Below, piece by piece: positions 52,287-61,057 of a DNA stretch of 64,000 bases; within the stretch, counting starts at the first letter, position 1; each line of letters starts with the position of its first letter. The notes under the pieces are model-generated. The model saw only the letters and a program-made list of their open reading frames with translations, made no database searches and was not told where the DNA came from. The position numbers were made by a program, and so were the translations under genes. Source of the DNA: Oscillospiraceae bacterium (GTDB lineage Bacteria; Bacillota; Clostridia; Oscillospirales; Ruminococcaceae); the NCBI GenBank assembly GCA_900770285.1, contig CAAGJO010000019.1, positions 124,001 through 188,000 of the forward strand, in the 5' to 3' direction.

Positions 52287-53210
52287 TTATCCCCAGTAGC
52301 TATTCCATACACTGAAATAACCGCCCCACGGAATTGTCATTGTATATGATACTTTTTTACCGGAAGGTCTGTATCCTGTATTACACCAAAAATATACATC
52401 GTACTTATTGGCAATATTCTTATAAGTGGTTTTAGCATAAAGTGCTCCGTAAACAGCCAGTTTAACCTTACTAGGAACCTTAGAATAAACAGCTCCGTCT
52501 CTTGTTAGACCTGCAGATGACATAAACTCACCGCTGTTATAGATCATACTCTGAATATTGCTGTATCTTCTGTATTGATTAGCCCAAGTTGGAATCTTTG
52601 AGATTTTTGCGGCTACAAAACGATTGACAACTGCATCAGATACATAAACGATTGACTTATCCCAAACGCTTCCGGAAGCCCTGCCGACTTCATGATATAC
52701 TATACGGCAAATTGCTTTCCAACCCTCGCTGTCAAAATTAATTCTTGCTGTCTTAATACTTTGTACAGCTGAAAGCTTGCTGACAACTTTACCTTTGACA
52801 GCCTTAAGAGCAAATTTATATGTGGTAGCTCTTTTAAGTCCTGTTACTGTATAAGACAAAGTTTTAGCAGAGAGGTTTTTAATAAGTTTCCATGATTTAT
52901 ATTTGCCGCCTTGAATATAAAGCCTATATTGGGTTGCCCCTGCAACTTTATTCCATCTTACAGTAATTGCAGACATCTGCTTATTATAAGGATGTGTAGC
53001 GGAACTGTCATATTTAGCTTCAGAAATCAGCTTTGGTGCTGCAACAGTTACTTTTTTAGCTGCTGCGGAAGCATTTATCTCAGGTGACATAAACACCAAA
53101 GCCATTACTACTGCCAACATGACAGCGATAATTCGGACTGCGGGATTTTTTGAACTAATCGTATTGCTCATTATAATCAGCTTATGATATATACTTTTTG
53201 TATATATCAA
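52287..53210 (-). CDS. Secreted protein with FN3 and SleB-like cell-wall hydrolase domains
   Basis: The 307-residue protein has a signal peptide (hydrophobic 25-42, cleavage near INASA), a fibronectin type III domain (about 61-152, ITVRWNKVAGATQYRLYI, TTYKFALKAV) and a C-terminal region like the SleB/CwlJ hydrolases. That region shows ICRIVYHEVG (Glu174 as likely catalytic acid), VSDAVVNRF, IQSMIYNSGEF and VYFWCNTGYRP. It should cleave peptidoglycan outside the cell. The start is TTG at 53210, with AAGGAG 7 bases before it; an ATG 39 bases downstream has no such site. A cell-wall role in growth or spores is undecided. Confidence 0.8.
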   Translation of the reverse strand: MIYTKSIYHKLIIMSNTISSKNPAVRIIAVMLAVVMALVFMSPEINASAAAKKVTVAAPKLISEAKYDSSATHPYNKQMSAITVRWNKVAGATQYRLYIQGGKYKSWKLIKNLSAKTLSYTVTGLKRATTYKFALKAVKGKVVSKLSAVQSIKTARINFDSEGWKAICRIVYHEVGRASGSVWDKSIVYVSDAVVNRFVAAKISKIPTWANQYRRYSNIQSMIYNSGEFMSSAGLTRDGAVYSKVPSKVKLAVYGALYAKTTYKNIANKYDVYFWCNTGYRPSGKKVSYTMTIPWGGYFSVWNSYWG

Positions 53211-53307
53211 GCTTTCACTCCTTCCAAAATAGAAAAATATAAATATTAAATCTGATTTGTAATTAATGTCTTATCATGGTTACAAAGCTGTAACAATTGA
53301 CTACACA

Positions 53308-53336
53308 AGTGTAACATAAAATCTGTTATTTGTCAA
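53308..53336 (-). promoter_or_regulatory. Sigma-A promoter of the SleB-like hydrolase gene
   Basis: TTGACA (53331-53336), 17 bases, TACACT (53308-53313) on the minus strand, giving a leader of about 90 bases. Confidence 0.75.
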
Positions 53337-53497
53337 GCTTACGGCACTTTTTTTGTTAAACGAACTCGAATTACATTTCTTTTTGGCAGAGGTGCTAAAA
53401 TTCAATAACCATGCATAGACTTTAATAGTCAAATATAACAAACGAATTTTCCGTATTATAGGCCGTCAGCCTGGAATTTTTGAAAGGAAGGATACAA

Positions 53498-54418
53498 ATG
53501 AAAAAATATTTTCCCGAAGGAAAGCTGATTTCCACCAAAGAAAATCGGCAATTTTTACGTACCGAGCAATCTATGACAGAGGCTTTTTCAAAAGGAATAA
53601 TACTGGAAGCCACTGCAATTATCTGCGACAATGACCATAACTTGATAGTTGACTTGCCCTGCGGAAAAGGAATTATTCCCCGTCTTGAAGGTGCTATTGG
53701 AATTGCAGACGGCTCTACCCGTGACATTGCCCTGCTTTCCCGTGTTAACAAAGCAGTATGCTTTAAGATAATAGGAATAGCGCATGATCCCGACGGTACA
53801 CCAATTTTTACCCTTTCCCGGCGATTAGCTCAGGAAGAATGTTATGCCGGATACATATCCCTGCTCCGCATAGGTGAAGTTATTCCAGCAAAGGTCACTC
53901 ACCTTGAACCTTTTGGCTGTTTTGTGGACATTGGCTGCGGAATCCCCTCCCTTATACCTATTGATGCCATTTCAGTTTCACGAATTGCTCACCCCAACGA
54001 CAGATTCTACAATGGTCAGGATATTTTTGTTGTAATAAAATCAAAAGAAAAAGATCGTATTTTTCTCAGTCACAAAGAACTGCTTGGAACATGGCAGCAA
54101 AACGCTTCGATGTTTAACGCTGGGGAAACAGTTGGGGGAATTGTACGTTCTGTAGAGAGTTATGGAATATTTATAGAACTTACCCCAAATCTCGCTGGAC
54201 TTGCTGAAGTTAAAGAAAACGTATACCCAGGTCAATCTGCCAGTGTGTACATAAAAGCAATTATCCCCGACAAAATGAAGGTTAAACTCATAATAGTTGA
54301 TGTTTTTGAGCATACACCAACTACAGGAAAAATAAATTATTTTATAACTCAAGGGCAAATGGACCATTGGATATACTCAACCGAAAACTCAGAAAAAGTT
54401 ATTGAAACTATATTTTAA
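53498..54418 (+). CDS. Protein with three S1-like RNA-binding repeats
   Basis: The 306-residue protein has three S1/OB-type repeats. The first (about 25-105) is degenerate. The second (about 120-195) has GEVIPAKVTHLEPFGCFVDIGCG and RIFLSHKELLGTW. The third (about 200-265) has GETVGGIVRSVESYGIFIELTPNLAGLAEV. It resembles the clostridial 30S S1-like proteins rather than full RpsA. RNA or ribosome binding is likely. GGAAGG precedes the ATG at 53498. It is a single-gene unit. Confidence 0.85.
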   Translation: MKKYFPEGKLISTKENRQFLRTEQSMTEAFSKGIILEATAIICDNDHNLIVDLPCGKGIIPRLEGAIGIADGSTRDIALLSRVNKAVCFKIIGIAHDPDGTPIFTLSRRLAQEECYAGYISLLRIGEVIPAKVTHLEPFGCFVDIGCGIPSLIPIDAISVSRIAHPNDRFYNGQDIFVVIKSKEKDRIFLSHKELLGTWQQNASMFNAGETVGGIVRSVESYGIFIELTPNLAGLAEVKENVYPGQSASVYIKAIIPDKMKVKLIIVDVFEHTPTTGKINYFITQGQMDHWIYSTENSEKVIETIF

Positions 54419-54425
54419 GCAAAAA

Positions 54426-54454
54426 AATGCACGCTCCAAAAAGGAACGTGCATT
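54426..54454. terminator. Bidirectional terminator between the S1-like gene and the sugar ABC operon
   Basis: AATGCACG and CGTGCATT form the stem with a 13-base loop. TTTTTTT follows on the minus strand and ATTTTTA on the plus strand. Confidence 0.8.
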
Positions 54455-54463
54455 AAATTTTTA

Positions 54464-55345
54464 TTAGCCTTTTACAGCACCTGAAACAAGTCCTGCATAA
54501 ATGAATTTCTGCAATGTAAGGAAGATAATCAATGTAGGTAAAATACAGAGAATAACTCCAGCAAATACTACAGAATAACTAACCGTTGTCTGATTCATGA
54601 TATTAAGCAAAACTGTGGATACAACCGGTTGATCACTGCCCAAATAAAGCTTTGGTGTGTAGAAGTCGTTGTATATAGAAACAAATTTTATTGTTAAAAC
54701 TGTTGCTATAGCCGGTTTCAGGTTTGGAAGAATAATGCTCCAATAAATTCTTGGATATGAAGCACCGTCTACAATGCCGCTTTCATCCAGTGAAACAGGT
54801 ATCTGACCCAAGAACTGAACAAATATCTGAATTGAGATAATATCAGTACCAACCCAAAGAAGTATTGGTGCCCAATATGTACCAACGAGATTAAAGCCAT
54901 TCATTATCTGATATACTGTTACCTGCATTGAAATATTAGGAAGCAGTACCGCAAACAGAAATGCTGCTTTTACAACTTTTGAAAGTACAGTCTTAAATCG
55001 ATTAAGAACAAAGGCAGTCATTGTACCTGTGATTATAGTACCAAAACAGCAAATCACAATCAATATTGCAGTATTCTTGAAACCTACCAGTACATTTCCT
55101 TTTGATAAGGCTTCAGCATAGCTTGAAAAGCTAAAAGAATTAGGAAGCGCAAAAGCACTTGTTTTAACCAATTCCTTATCAGTTTTAAATGAACCAAACA
55201 ATACATAAACAATAGGAACGATTACAATTAAGCATGCAATTACCAATACAAGATATCTCAAGAAAAGAGATAAAAATTTCTTGGCTTTTGCTGCTGCAAC
55301 GCCTTTTTTGGGGTTTACACTTTGAGTCATTGCCATATCAGCCAT
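54464..55345 (-). CDS. Carbohydrate ABC transporter permease (MalG-like, CUT1)
   Basis: The 293-residue protein has six membrane helices and the permease signature SLDESGIVDGASYPRIYWSIILPNLKP (EAA loop) typical of MalG-type proteins. It forms the import channel with the MalF-like partner. Its ATG overlaps the stop of that gene (TAATG). No ATPase gene follows, so a shared MsmK-like ATPase is probably used. Confidence 0.94.
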   Translation of the reverse strand: MADMAMTQSVNPKKGVAAAKAKKFLSLFLRYLVLVIACLIVIVPIVYVLFGSFKTDKELVKTSAFALPNSFSFSSYAEALSKGNVLVGFKNTAILIVICCFGTIITGTMTAFVLNRFKTVLSKVVKAAFLFAVLLPNISMQVTVYQIMNGFNLVGTYWAPILLWVGTDIISIQIFVQFLGQIPVSLDESGIVDGASYPRIYWSIILPNLKPAIATVLTIKFVSIYNDFYTPKLYLGSDQPVVSTVLLNIMNQTTVSYSVVFAGVILCILPTLIIFLTLQKFIYAGLVSGAVKG

Positions 55346-56316
55346 TACGCTTTCGCTCCTTTCTTAGATTTCTTGCGAGATTCCTCTGTATCATCCTTAA
55401 AGATAGCTTTTTGAACAAGAGTTACAATGATAATGATCAAGAGCAGAACAACCGCCATTGCAGAAGCAAGACCAACCTTGTCCTTGCTGAACATTGTTTC
55501 CATTGTTCTCATTACAAAGGTTGATGTACCGTTCGTACCGCCTGTCATAATATATGGAACTTCAAATACTGAAATAGCACCCTTTACTGCAAGAATAAGT
55601 TGCAGTGAAACGATAGGTTTAATGCTTGGGAATATAATATACCAGAATCTTTGGAATGAATTTGCGCCGTCAAGATCGCAGGCTTCATAAAGGTCAGGGC
55701 TTACCGACTGGATAGCGCTTATGTACATAAGAATATCAAAGCCTATATATCTCCACAGAGATACTCCTACTAAGCAGATATTTGCAAGCCAAGGCTTTTC
55801 AAGATCTGAAAGCCATGTAATCGGATCCACTCCGAACCAGCCTAGTATTTCATTAAGAGGTCCCTGAGGTGAAAATCCGTCACTGCAAGTAAAGAAGTTA
55901 AGGAAAATGATTGAAACAGCAACGCCGTTCATCAGATATGGGAAGAAAATAACTCCCTTGAAGAATCCCTTACCTCTTAGCTTAGAACAAAGAATTGTTG
56001 CAATAAGCAATGCAAGTGCCTGCTGCAAAAATGAACCTACGAAATAATATGCACATGTTTTAAAAGTGCTTAAGTATGCCGGGTCAGTAAAAATTGTTTT
56101 GTAATTTTCAAATCCTACAAATTTTATATCTTCGGAAGCTGTCAGCATTCCTCTTTCCTGAAAGCTTTCAGGAATAATCTGAAGTGCCGGTATAAGTGTA
56201 AATACTATCAGCAAAGCAACTGGAATCAAAAGGAACAGAACCGAAGTAATATACTTTTGACCATTATAAGTTTTACACCAGTTGGCAAATCCAGCATTAC
56301 TTTTATTTTTTGCCAT
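55345..56316 (-). CDS. Carbohydrate ABC transporter permease (MalF-like, CUT1)
   Basis: The 323-residue protein has six to seven membrane helices and the EAA loop LYEACDLDGANSFQRFWYIIFPSIKP. The N-terminal extension and helix SVLFLLIPVALLIVFTLIPA are typical of MalF/UgpA. AGGAGG lies just after the hairpin at 56334-56369. It is coupled to the MalG-like gene. Confidence 0.94.
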   Translation of the reverse strand: MAKNKSNAGFANWCKTYNGQKYITSVLFLLIPVALLIVFTLIPALQIIPESFQERGMLTASEDIKFVGFENYKTIFTDPAYLSTFKTCAYYFVGSFLQQALALLIATILCSKLRGKGFFKGVIFFPYLMNGVAVSIIFLNFFTCSDGFSPQGPLNEILGWFGVDPITWLSDLEKPWLANICLVGVSLWRYIGFDILMYISAIQSVSPDLYEACDLDGANSFQRFWYIIFPSIKPIVSLQLILAVKGAISVFEVPYIMTGGTNGTSTFVMRTMETMFSKDKVGLASAMAVVLLLIIIIVTLVQKAIFKDDTEESRKKSKKGAKA

Positions 56317-56333
56317 TTTGGGTTCCTCCTAAA

Positions 56334-56369
56334 AACATGGGGAGGGGACCAAATCCTCCTCCCCATGTT
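56334..56369 (-). terminator. Intercistronic terminator-like hairpin between the binding-protein and permease genes
   Basis: A perfect 12-bp stem (AACATGGGGAGG/CCTCCCCATGTT) lies 20 bases after the binding-protein stop and is followed on the minus strand by TTTTTAGGAGG, which is also the permease Shine-Dalgarno. It fits partial termination or mRNA protection, giving more binding protein than permease. Confidence 0.75.
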
Positions 56370-56389
56370 AAATTAATCCGAATAATTAA

Positions 56390-57730
56390 TTATTTGAGAA
56401 TGCTGTCACGAGCGTCTGCCCACTTCTTATTACAGTCATCAAAGATCTTCTGGAGTTCATCTTCACCCTTGCCTGCGAAAGCAGCTTCTACGATCTTGAA
56501 CTTGAAGTTATCAGAAGTATCAAGTGAAGTACCAACATCGGATTTCTCATCGATTTCGTTGAATTTACCAACAAGATCATCAGGAGTTACACTTTCTTCA
56601 AAAAGTTCAACATCCTTGAATGCTGCAAGGTTTTCAGGAAGCTCTGAGCCTACAGATGTAGAAATCATACCTTCATTAGCTGCAAAACCAGAATCCTTGA
56701 CAAACCATTCAACAAACTTCTTAGCAAGATCCTGATTCTTTGAATTCTTGCTTACACCCATGCAGTAGTCAGCTGATGTCTGTGAATACTGCTTGCCGTC
56801 TGCTGCTGTAATCGGAACAGGCATATATCCGATATCTTCTTCATGGCCCTTAGCCTTTTCCTGGAACTGGCTGATAGCCCATGAGCCGAGAACGATTGAT
56901 CCGATATTTCCGTCAGCAAAATACTGTTTTGATTTTTCCCAGTCAGTTGTAGCATGGTCTTTTTCAAGAACATCTGCTGTTGAATAAAGATCAAAGAGCA
57001 TCTTGTATGTCTTATAGAATCCGCCGTCCTTATCGAACAAATCTTTCTTGTCCTGGAGAAGTGTCTTGTTCTTATAATCAGGATCACCTGCTGCAGAAAG
57101 AACCAAGCTGTCCCACTGAGCAATTGTCCAAGCATCATGATATTCTGTGTAGTAAGGAACTACATCAGGCTCTTTTTCCTTGATCTGCTTCAGATCCTTG
57201 ATGAATTCTTCAGGTGTCTTAGGAAGCTCTGTGATTCCTGCATCATTCCAAACCTTTGTATTATAAAGGATACCTGTAGCTGTACCGCCGTAAGGGATAC
57301 CATAAACAGTCTTGGTATCATCCATCTTTTTGTTAATCCATTGATATGTATCCTTTAGTTCATCATATGTTCCCAATGGAACAAAATAATTTTTAAGTTC
57401 TGCAAGCTTGACATCATCAGGGATCATCAGAACATCGCCGTAATCCTTAGTTGTCATCTTTGTCTTGATATCTGTAGAATAATCTGTCAAGCCAATATAC
57501 TTAACTGTGCAGTTATTAGCCTCTTCAAATGAATCTGTAAGCTTATCAAGTGAGCCGTCATCTACACGGTCTGTACGGTTTGTATAAACTGTAAGCTCTG
57601 TCTTTTCTCCACCGCCTGCAGTGCTCTTGCTATCGGTTGATCCGTTAGTTGAATTGTTACCGCATGAAGCAAGCATTGTGAGTCCCAGTGAAGCTGCACA
57701 AGCCATTGAAATTACTTTTTTAATGTTCAT
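56390..57730 (-). CDS. Sugar ABC transporter substrate-binding lipoprotein
   Basis: The 446-residue protein has a lipoprotein signal (LTMLASC, lipid Cys23), a Ser/Gly linker and a family 1 solute-binding fold (ELTVYTNRTDRVDD, YGIPYGGTATGILYNTKVW, GNIGSIVLGSWAISQF, KKFVEWFV). It captures oligosaccharides outside the cell for the two permeases downstream. The sugar cannot be named from sequence; mannan or other plant oligomers are plausible. GGAGG lies 8 bases before the ATG at 57730, favoured over an in-frame start at 57814. Confidence 0.94.
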   Translation of the reverse strand: MNIKKVISMACAASLGLTMLASCGNNSTNGSTDSKSTAGGGEKTELTVYTNRTDRVDDGSLDKLTDSFEEANNCTVKYIGLTDYSTDIKTKMTTKDYGDVLMIPDDVKLAELKNYFVPLGTYDELKDTYQWINKKMDDTKTVYGIPYGGTATGILYNTKVWNDAGITELPKTPEEFIKDLKQIKEKEPDVVPYYTEYHDAWTIAQWDSLVLSAAGDPDYKNKTLLQDKKDLFDKDGGFYKTYKMLFDLYSTADVLEKDHATTDWEKSKQYFADGNIGSIVLGSWAISQFQEKAKGHEEDIGYMPVPITAADGKQYSQTSADYCMGVSKNSKNQDLAKKFVEWFVKDSGFAANEGMISTSVGSELPENLAAFKDVELFEESVTPDDLVGKFNEIDEKSDVGTSLDTSDNFKFKIVEAAFAGKGEDELQKIFDDCNKKWADARDSILK

Positions 57731-57847
57731 CGTTAATTCCTCCAAATAAATAGAATATAGTACTACGTTTAGGCTGAAAAGTATTTCTGCTTTTATCAAT
57801 TTAAGCACAAGCAAGATTTAATACATTTTCGCTCTTCGTATGTGTAT

Positions 57848-57876
57848 ATTATACAATAGATTAAGCAATTTGTCAA
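57848..57876 (-). promoter_or_regulatory. Consensus sigma-A promoter of the sugar ABC operon
   Basis: TTGACA (57871-57876), 17 bases, TATAAT (57848-57853) on the minus strand, leader about 110 bases. The 421-base gap 57731-58151 also holds the divergent symporter promoter; the AT-rich middle (57880-58060) shows nothing else clear. Confidence 0.85.
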
Positions 57877-58072
57877 TCAAAACAATCATTTTGTTCAAAA
57901 AAGTCATAAAATATGTCATCATGCACAACTTGAAAAAGTCTTTTTCATACACTTTAACCAAAAGATATGTCATTGTGATATTACACAAATATTTATTCTA
58001 ATAAATGTATTTTTTGTCTACTGTTTATTACAAATTATTACCCGATTATTTGTAAATTTTTTTAAGGAACTA

Positions 58073-58101
58073 TTGCTATTATTCTTTTTTTTTAGTATAA
58101 T
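58073..58101 (+). promoter_or_regulatory. Sigma-A promoter of the sodium/solute symporter gene
   Basis: TTGCTA (58073-58078), 17 bases, TATAAT (58096-58101), 50 bases before the ATG at 58152. Confidence 0.7.
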
Positions 58102-58151
58102 GTAAGAGTATATTTTTATATTTACAAAATAAAATATTAAGGAGTAAAATT

Positions 58152-59690
58152 ATGTCTGAAACAACACAAAAAGTTTTGATGCTTGTATCTATAATATTAT
58201 ATTTGCTTATAATATTATGTATAGGTATAAGAAGCTCAAGAAAGAACAAAAATGTCAGCGATTTTTATCTGGGAGGACGTCGGCTGGGGCCGCTTGTTAC
58301 TGCAATGAGTGCCGAAGCCTCTGACATGAGCAGTTGGCTGCTTATGGGTCTGCCGGGAGTTGCATATCTCACGGGTATTGCTGACGCAGGCTGGACAGCT
58401 CTCGGACTTGCCATTGGTACATATGTAAACTGGCTGATAGTTGCCAGACGTCTGAGAAACTATTCCCAAGTAAACAACTCTATTACCATTCCTGATTTCT
58501 TTTCAAACAGGTACCGTGACAATAAGAATATTCTTTTGGCAATCGCAGCGGTAATAATCATTGTTTTCTTTATTCCTTATACAGGTTCAGGATTTGCCGC
58601 ATGCGGAAAGCTGTTCTCAAGCCTTTTTGGAATTGACTACCACGTTGCAATGATTGTAAGTGCACTGATTATTCTAGCATATACTTGTCTTGGCGGTTTC
58701 CTTGCAGCAAGCACGACAGACTTTGTACAGAGCATTGTTATGACCATTGCTCTTATAGTAGTACTTTGCTTTGGAGTAAATGTTGCAGGCGGTTTCTCAG
58801 AAGTATTTGAAAACGCAAAAGCTCTGCCGGGATATCTTTCAGTAAATGCAACCTACAATGTTTCAACAAACAGTTCCGATCCGTATGGATTTATTAAAAT
58901 TGCCTCAACACTTGCATGGGGACTTGGGTATTTTGGAATGCCTCATATTCTTTTAAGATTTATGGCAATTAAAGACAGCAAAAAGATAAAGACATCAAGA
59001 CGTGTTGCATCTGTATGGGTTGTAATTTCTCTTGCTATTGCAATTATTATTGGCATTATCGGACTTGCAATGAGTGCTAATGGTTCTATTGACGTTCTCG
59101 ACGGCTCTGCATCTGAAACAGTAATAGTTAAAATTGCTCATCTCTTAAGTACACATGGTGTTATTCCTGCACTTATCGCAGGTGTTATACTTGCAGGTAT
59201 AGTTGCATCAACAATGTCCACATCAGATTCACAGCTGCTTGCCGCATCATCCAGCGTATCTGAAAACATTGTACGCAGAGTTTTGAAAATCAATCTTTCA
59301 GAAAAAGCTTCAATGATTATTGCCCGCATAACACTTATCGTTATTTCTGTAATCGGCATTATAATTGCATGGAATCCGGACAGTTCAGTATTCTCCATTG
59401 TATCATTTGCTTGGGCAGGATTTGGTGCAACCTTCGGACCTGTCGTACTCTTTGCACTCTTCTGGAAACGTTCAAACAAATGGGGCGCTATGGCAGGAAT
59501 GATAACCGGAGGAATTACAATTTTTGTATGGAAATACATTGTTCGTCCAATCGGCGGTGCATGGGATATATATGAGCTTCTTCCTGCATTTATTCTAGCT
59601 TCAATAGCAATTGTTATTGTATCGCTTGTTACAAAGGCTCCTGAAAAGGAAATTGTTGGTGAATTTGAACAGGTTAAGACAATGAAATAA
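58152..59690 (+). CDS. putP: Sodium/proline symporter (SSS family)
   Basis: The 512-residue protein has about 13 membrane helices. The family features include SDFYLGGRRLGPLVTAMSAEASDMSSWLL in helix 2, FFSNRYRD, YTCLGGFLAASTTDF and the C-terminal STMSTSDSQLLAASSSVSEN segment. Proline is the most likely substrate with Na+ cotransport. AAGGAG precedes the ATG. It is a single-gene unit with a terminator. Confidence 0.93.
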   Translation: MSETTQKVLMLVSIILYLLIILCIGIRSSRKNKNVSDFYLGGRRLGPLVTAMSAEASDMSSWLLMGLPGVAYLTGIADAGWTALGLAIGTYVNWLIVARRLRNYSQVNNSITIPDFFSNRYRDNKNILLAIAAVIIIVFFIPYTGSGFAACGKLFSSLFGIDYHVAMIVSALIILAYTCLGGFLAASTTDFVQSIVMTIALIVVLCFGVNVAGGFSEVFENAKALPGYLSVNATYNVSTNSSDPYGFIKIASTLAWGLGYFGMPHILLRFMAIKDSKKIKTSRRVASVWVVISLAIAIIIGIIGLAMSANGSIDVLDGSASETVIVKIAHLLSTHGVIPALIAGVILAGIVASTMSTSDSQLLAASSSVSENIVRRVLKINLSEKASMIIARITLIVISVIGIIIAWNPDSSVFSIVSFAWAGFGATFGPVVLFALFWKRSNKWGAMAGMITGGITIFVWKYIVRPIGGAWDIYELLPAFILASIAIVIVSLVTKAPEKEIVGEFEQVKTMK

Positions 59691-59702
59691 TTGATTGTAC
59701 AC

Positions 59703-59737
59703 AAAACGGACTGCTGCTTTTGGCAACAGTCCGTTTT
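59703..59737. terminator. Bidirectional terminator between putP and DAHP synthase
   Basis: AAAACGGACTG (59703-59713) and CAGTCCGTTTT (59727-59737) form a perfect 11-bp stem, with TTTTTTT on the plus strand and TTTTG on the minus strand. Confidence 0.9.
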
Positions 59738-59750
59738 TTTATGTATCAAA

Positions 59751-60779
59751 TTAAAGTAAATCTGCAATTTCATAAATGAGCTTTTCAGTCTTTTCCCAAC
59801 CAAGACATGGGTCTGTAATCGACTGACCATATACGCCGTTTCCGATTTTCTGACAGCCATCTTCAATATAGCTTTCAATCATAAAGCCTTTTACAATCTT
59901 TGCAATATTCTTATTACATCTCATTGAATGCAGAACTTCCTTGCATATTCTTGGCTGTTCAAAGAACTTTTTGCCTGAATTGCTGTGGTTTGTATCAATG
60001 ATAACTGCTGGATTTTTATAATCTCTTTCGCCGTAAAGCAAGCTCAAAAGCTCCAGGTCTTCATAATGATAGTTAGGATGAGGCTGACCATGCTTATTGA
60101 CATAACCTCTTAATACAGCATGTGCAAGAGGGTTTCCATCTGTTGTAACTTCCCAGCCTCTGTAAATAAAGGTCTGCTCGCTTTGCGCTGCAATAATTGA
60201 GTTCATCATTACTGACAAGTCACCGCTGGTAGGATTTTTCATACCGGCAGGAACATCCATTCCGCTTGCTGTAATTCTGTGCTGCTGATCCTCCACAGAT
60301 CTTGCACCAATTGCAACATATGAAAGCAGATCTGAAAGATAACGATAATTTTCAGGATAAAGCATTTCATCGGCACAGGTAAAACCTGTTTCTTCAATTG
60401 CCTTTGTATGAAGTTTTCTGATTGCAATAAGACCTGCGAGCATATCTTCTTCTTTTTCAGGGTCCGGCTGATGAACCATACCTTTATAACCTAAGCCGGT
60501 AGTTCTTGGTTTATTTGTATAAATTCTCGGAATAATTATAATCTTATCTTCAACCTTATCCTGCACCTTTCTAAGGCGGGTAATATAATCCAGAACAGAA
60601 TCTTCACGGTCTGCGGAACAAGGCCCGATTATAAGCAGAAATTTATCTGATTCAGATGTAAAAACCTTTTTGATTTCCTCATCACGCTGTTCTTTTATCT
60701 TTTTGATTTTTTCTGTAACAGGAAACTGCTCTTTTACTTCCTGAGGAATAGGTAGTTTCCTTTTAAATTCCATTCCCAT
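59751..60779 (-). CDS. 3-Deoxy-7-phosphoheptulonate synthase, class I
   Basis: The 342-residue enzyme has the AroF/G/H-type motifs IIGPCSADREDSVLDY, PRTTGLGYKG, GARSVEDQQHR, GMKNPTSGD and IIDTNHSNSGK. It joins phosphoenolpyruvate and erythrose 4-phosphate as the first shikimate-pathway step. The type is the Ialpha form, found in E. coli and in some Clostridia. GGAGG precedes the ATG. It has its own promoter and is not part of an aro operon; which aromatic amino acid inhibits it cannot be read here. Confidence 0.95.
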   Translation of the reverse strand: MGMEFKRKLPIPQEVKEQFPVTEKIKKIKEQRDEEIKKVFTSESDKFLLIIGPCSADREDSVLDYITRLRKVQDKVEDKIIIIPRIYTNKPRTTGLGYKGMVHQPDPEKEEDMLAGLIAIRKLHTKAIEETGFTCADEMLYPENYRYLSDLLSYVAIGARSVEDQQHRITASGMDVPAGMKNPTSGDLSVMMNSIIAAQSEQTFIYRGWEVTTDGNPLAHAVLRGYVNKHGQPHPNYHYEDLELLSLLYGERDYKNPAVIIDTNHSNSGKKFFEQPRICKEVLHSMRCNKNIAKIVKGFMIESYIEDGCQKIGNGVYGQSITDPCLGWEKTEKLIYEIADLL

Positions 60780-60851
60780 TTTAATTCCTCCATATCTTTT
60801 ACTTTAGTAATTTAAAGCTTACAAGCATAAAATCACTAAAACATTATTACT

Positions 60852-60880
60852 ATAATACACTATTTCTCTTTAAAATGCAA
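60852..60880 (-). promoter_or_regulatory. Sigma-A promoter of the DAHP synthase gene
   Basis: TTGCAT (60875-60880), 17 bases, TATTAT (60852-60857) on the minus strand. No T-box or trp-type leader was recognised in the 70-base leader. Confidence 0.65.
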
Positions 60881-60941
60881 GTGCTATTCTCGTTTTTAAA
60901 CAAATTTATATTATATTAATCAAAAAAGGTTTAAATTTCAC

Positions 60942-60970
60942 TTGAGTAAAGCATTAAAATAGTTTATAAT
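60942..60970 (+). promoter_or_regulatory. Sigma-A promoter of the amino-acid ABC operon
   Basis: TTGAGT (60942-60947), 17 bases, TATAAT (60965-60970), about 85 bases before the ATG at 61058. Confidence 0.7.
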
Positions 60971-61057
60971 ATAAATACACTTTATTAAATTTATATGAAA
61001 GCAATTAATTCAATAAATTTTTGAGAGTAAACCAACTTGAAAGGAATGGTCATTCTT

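Noticed and set aside
59138..59878. A 246-codon minus-strand frame antisense to putP
   Set aside because: It runs through the bidirectional terminator and overlaps both the symporter and DAHP synthase genes; composition is that of an antisense shadow.
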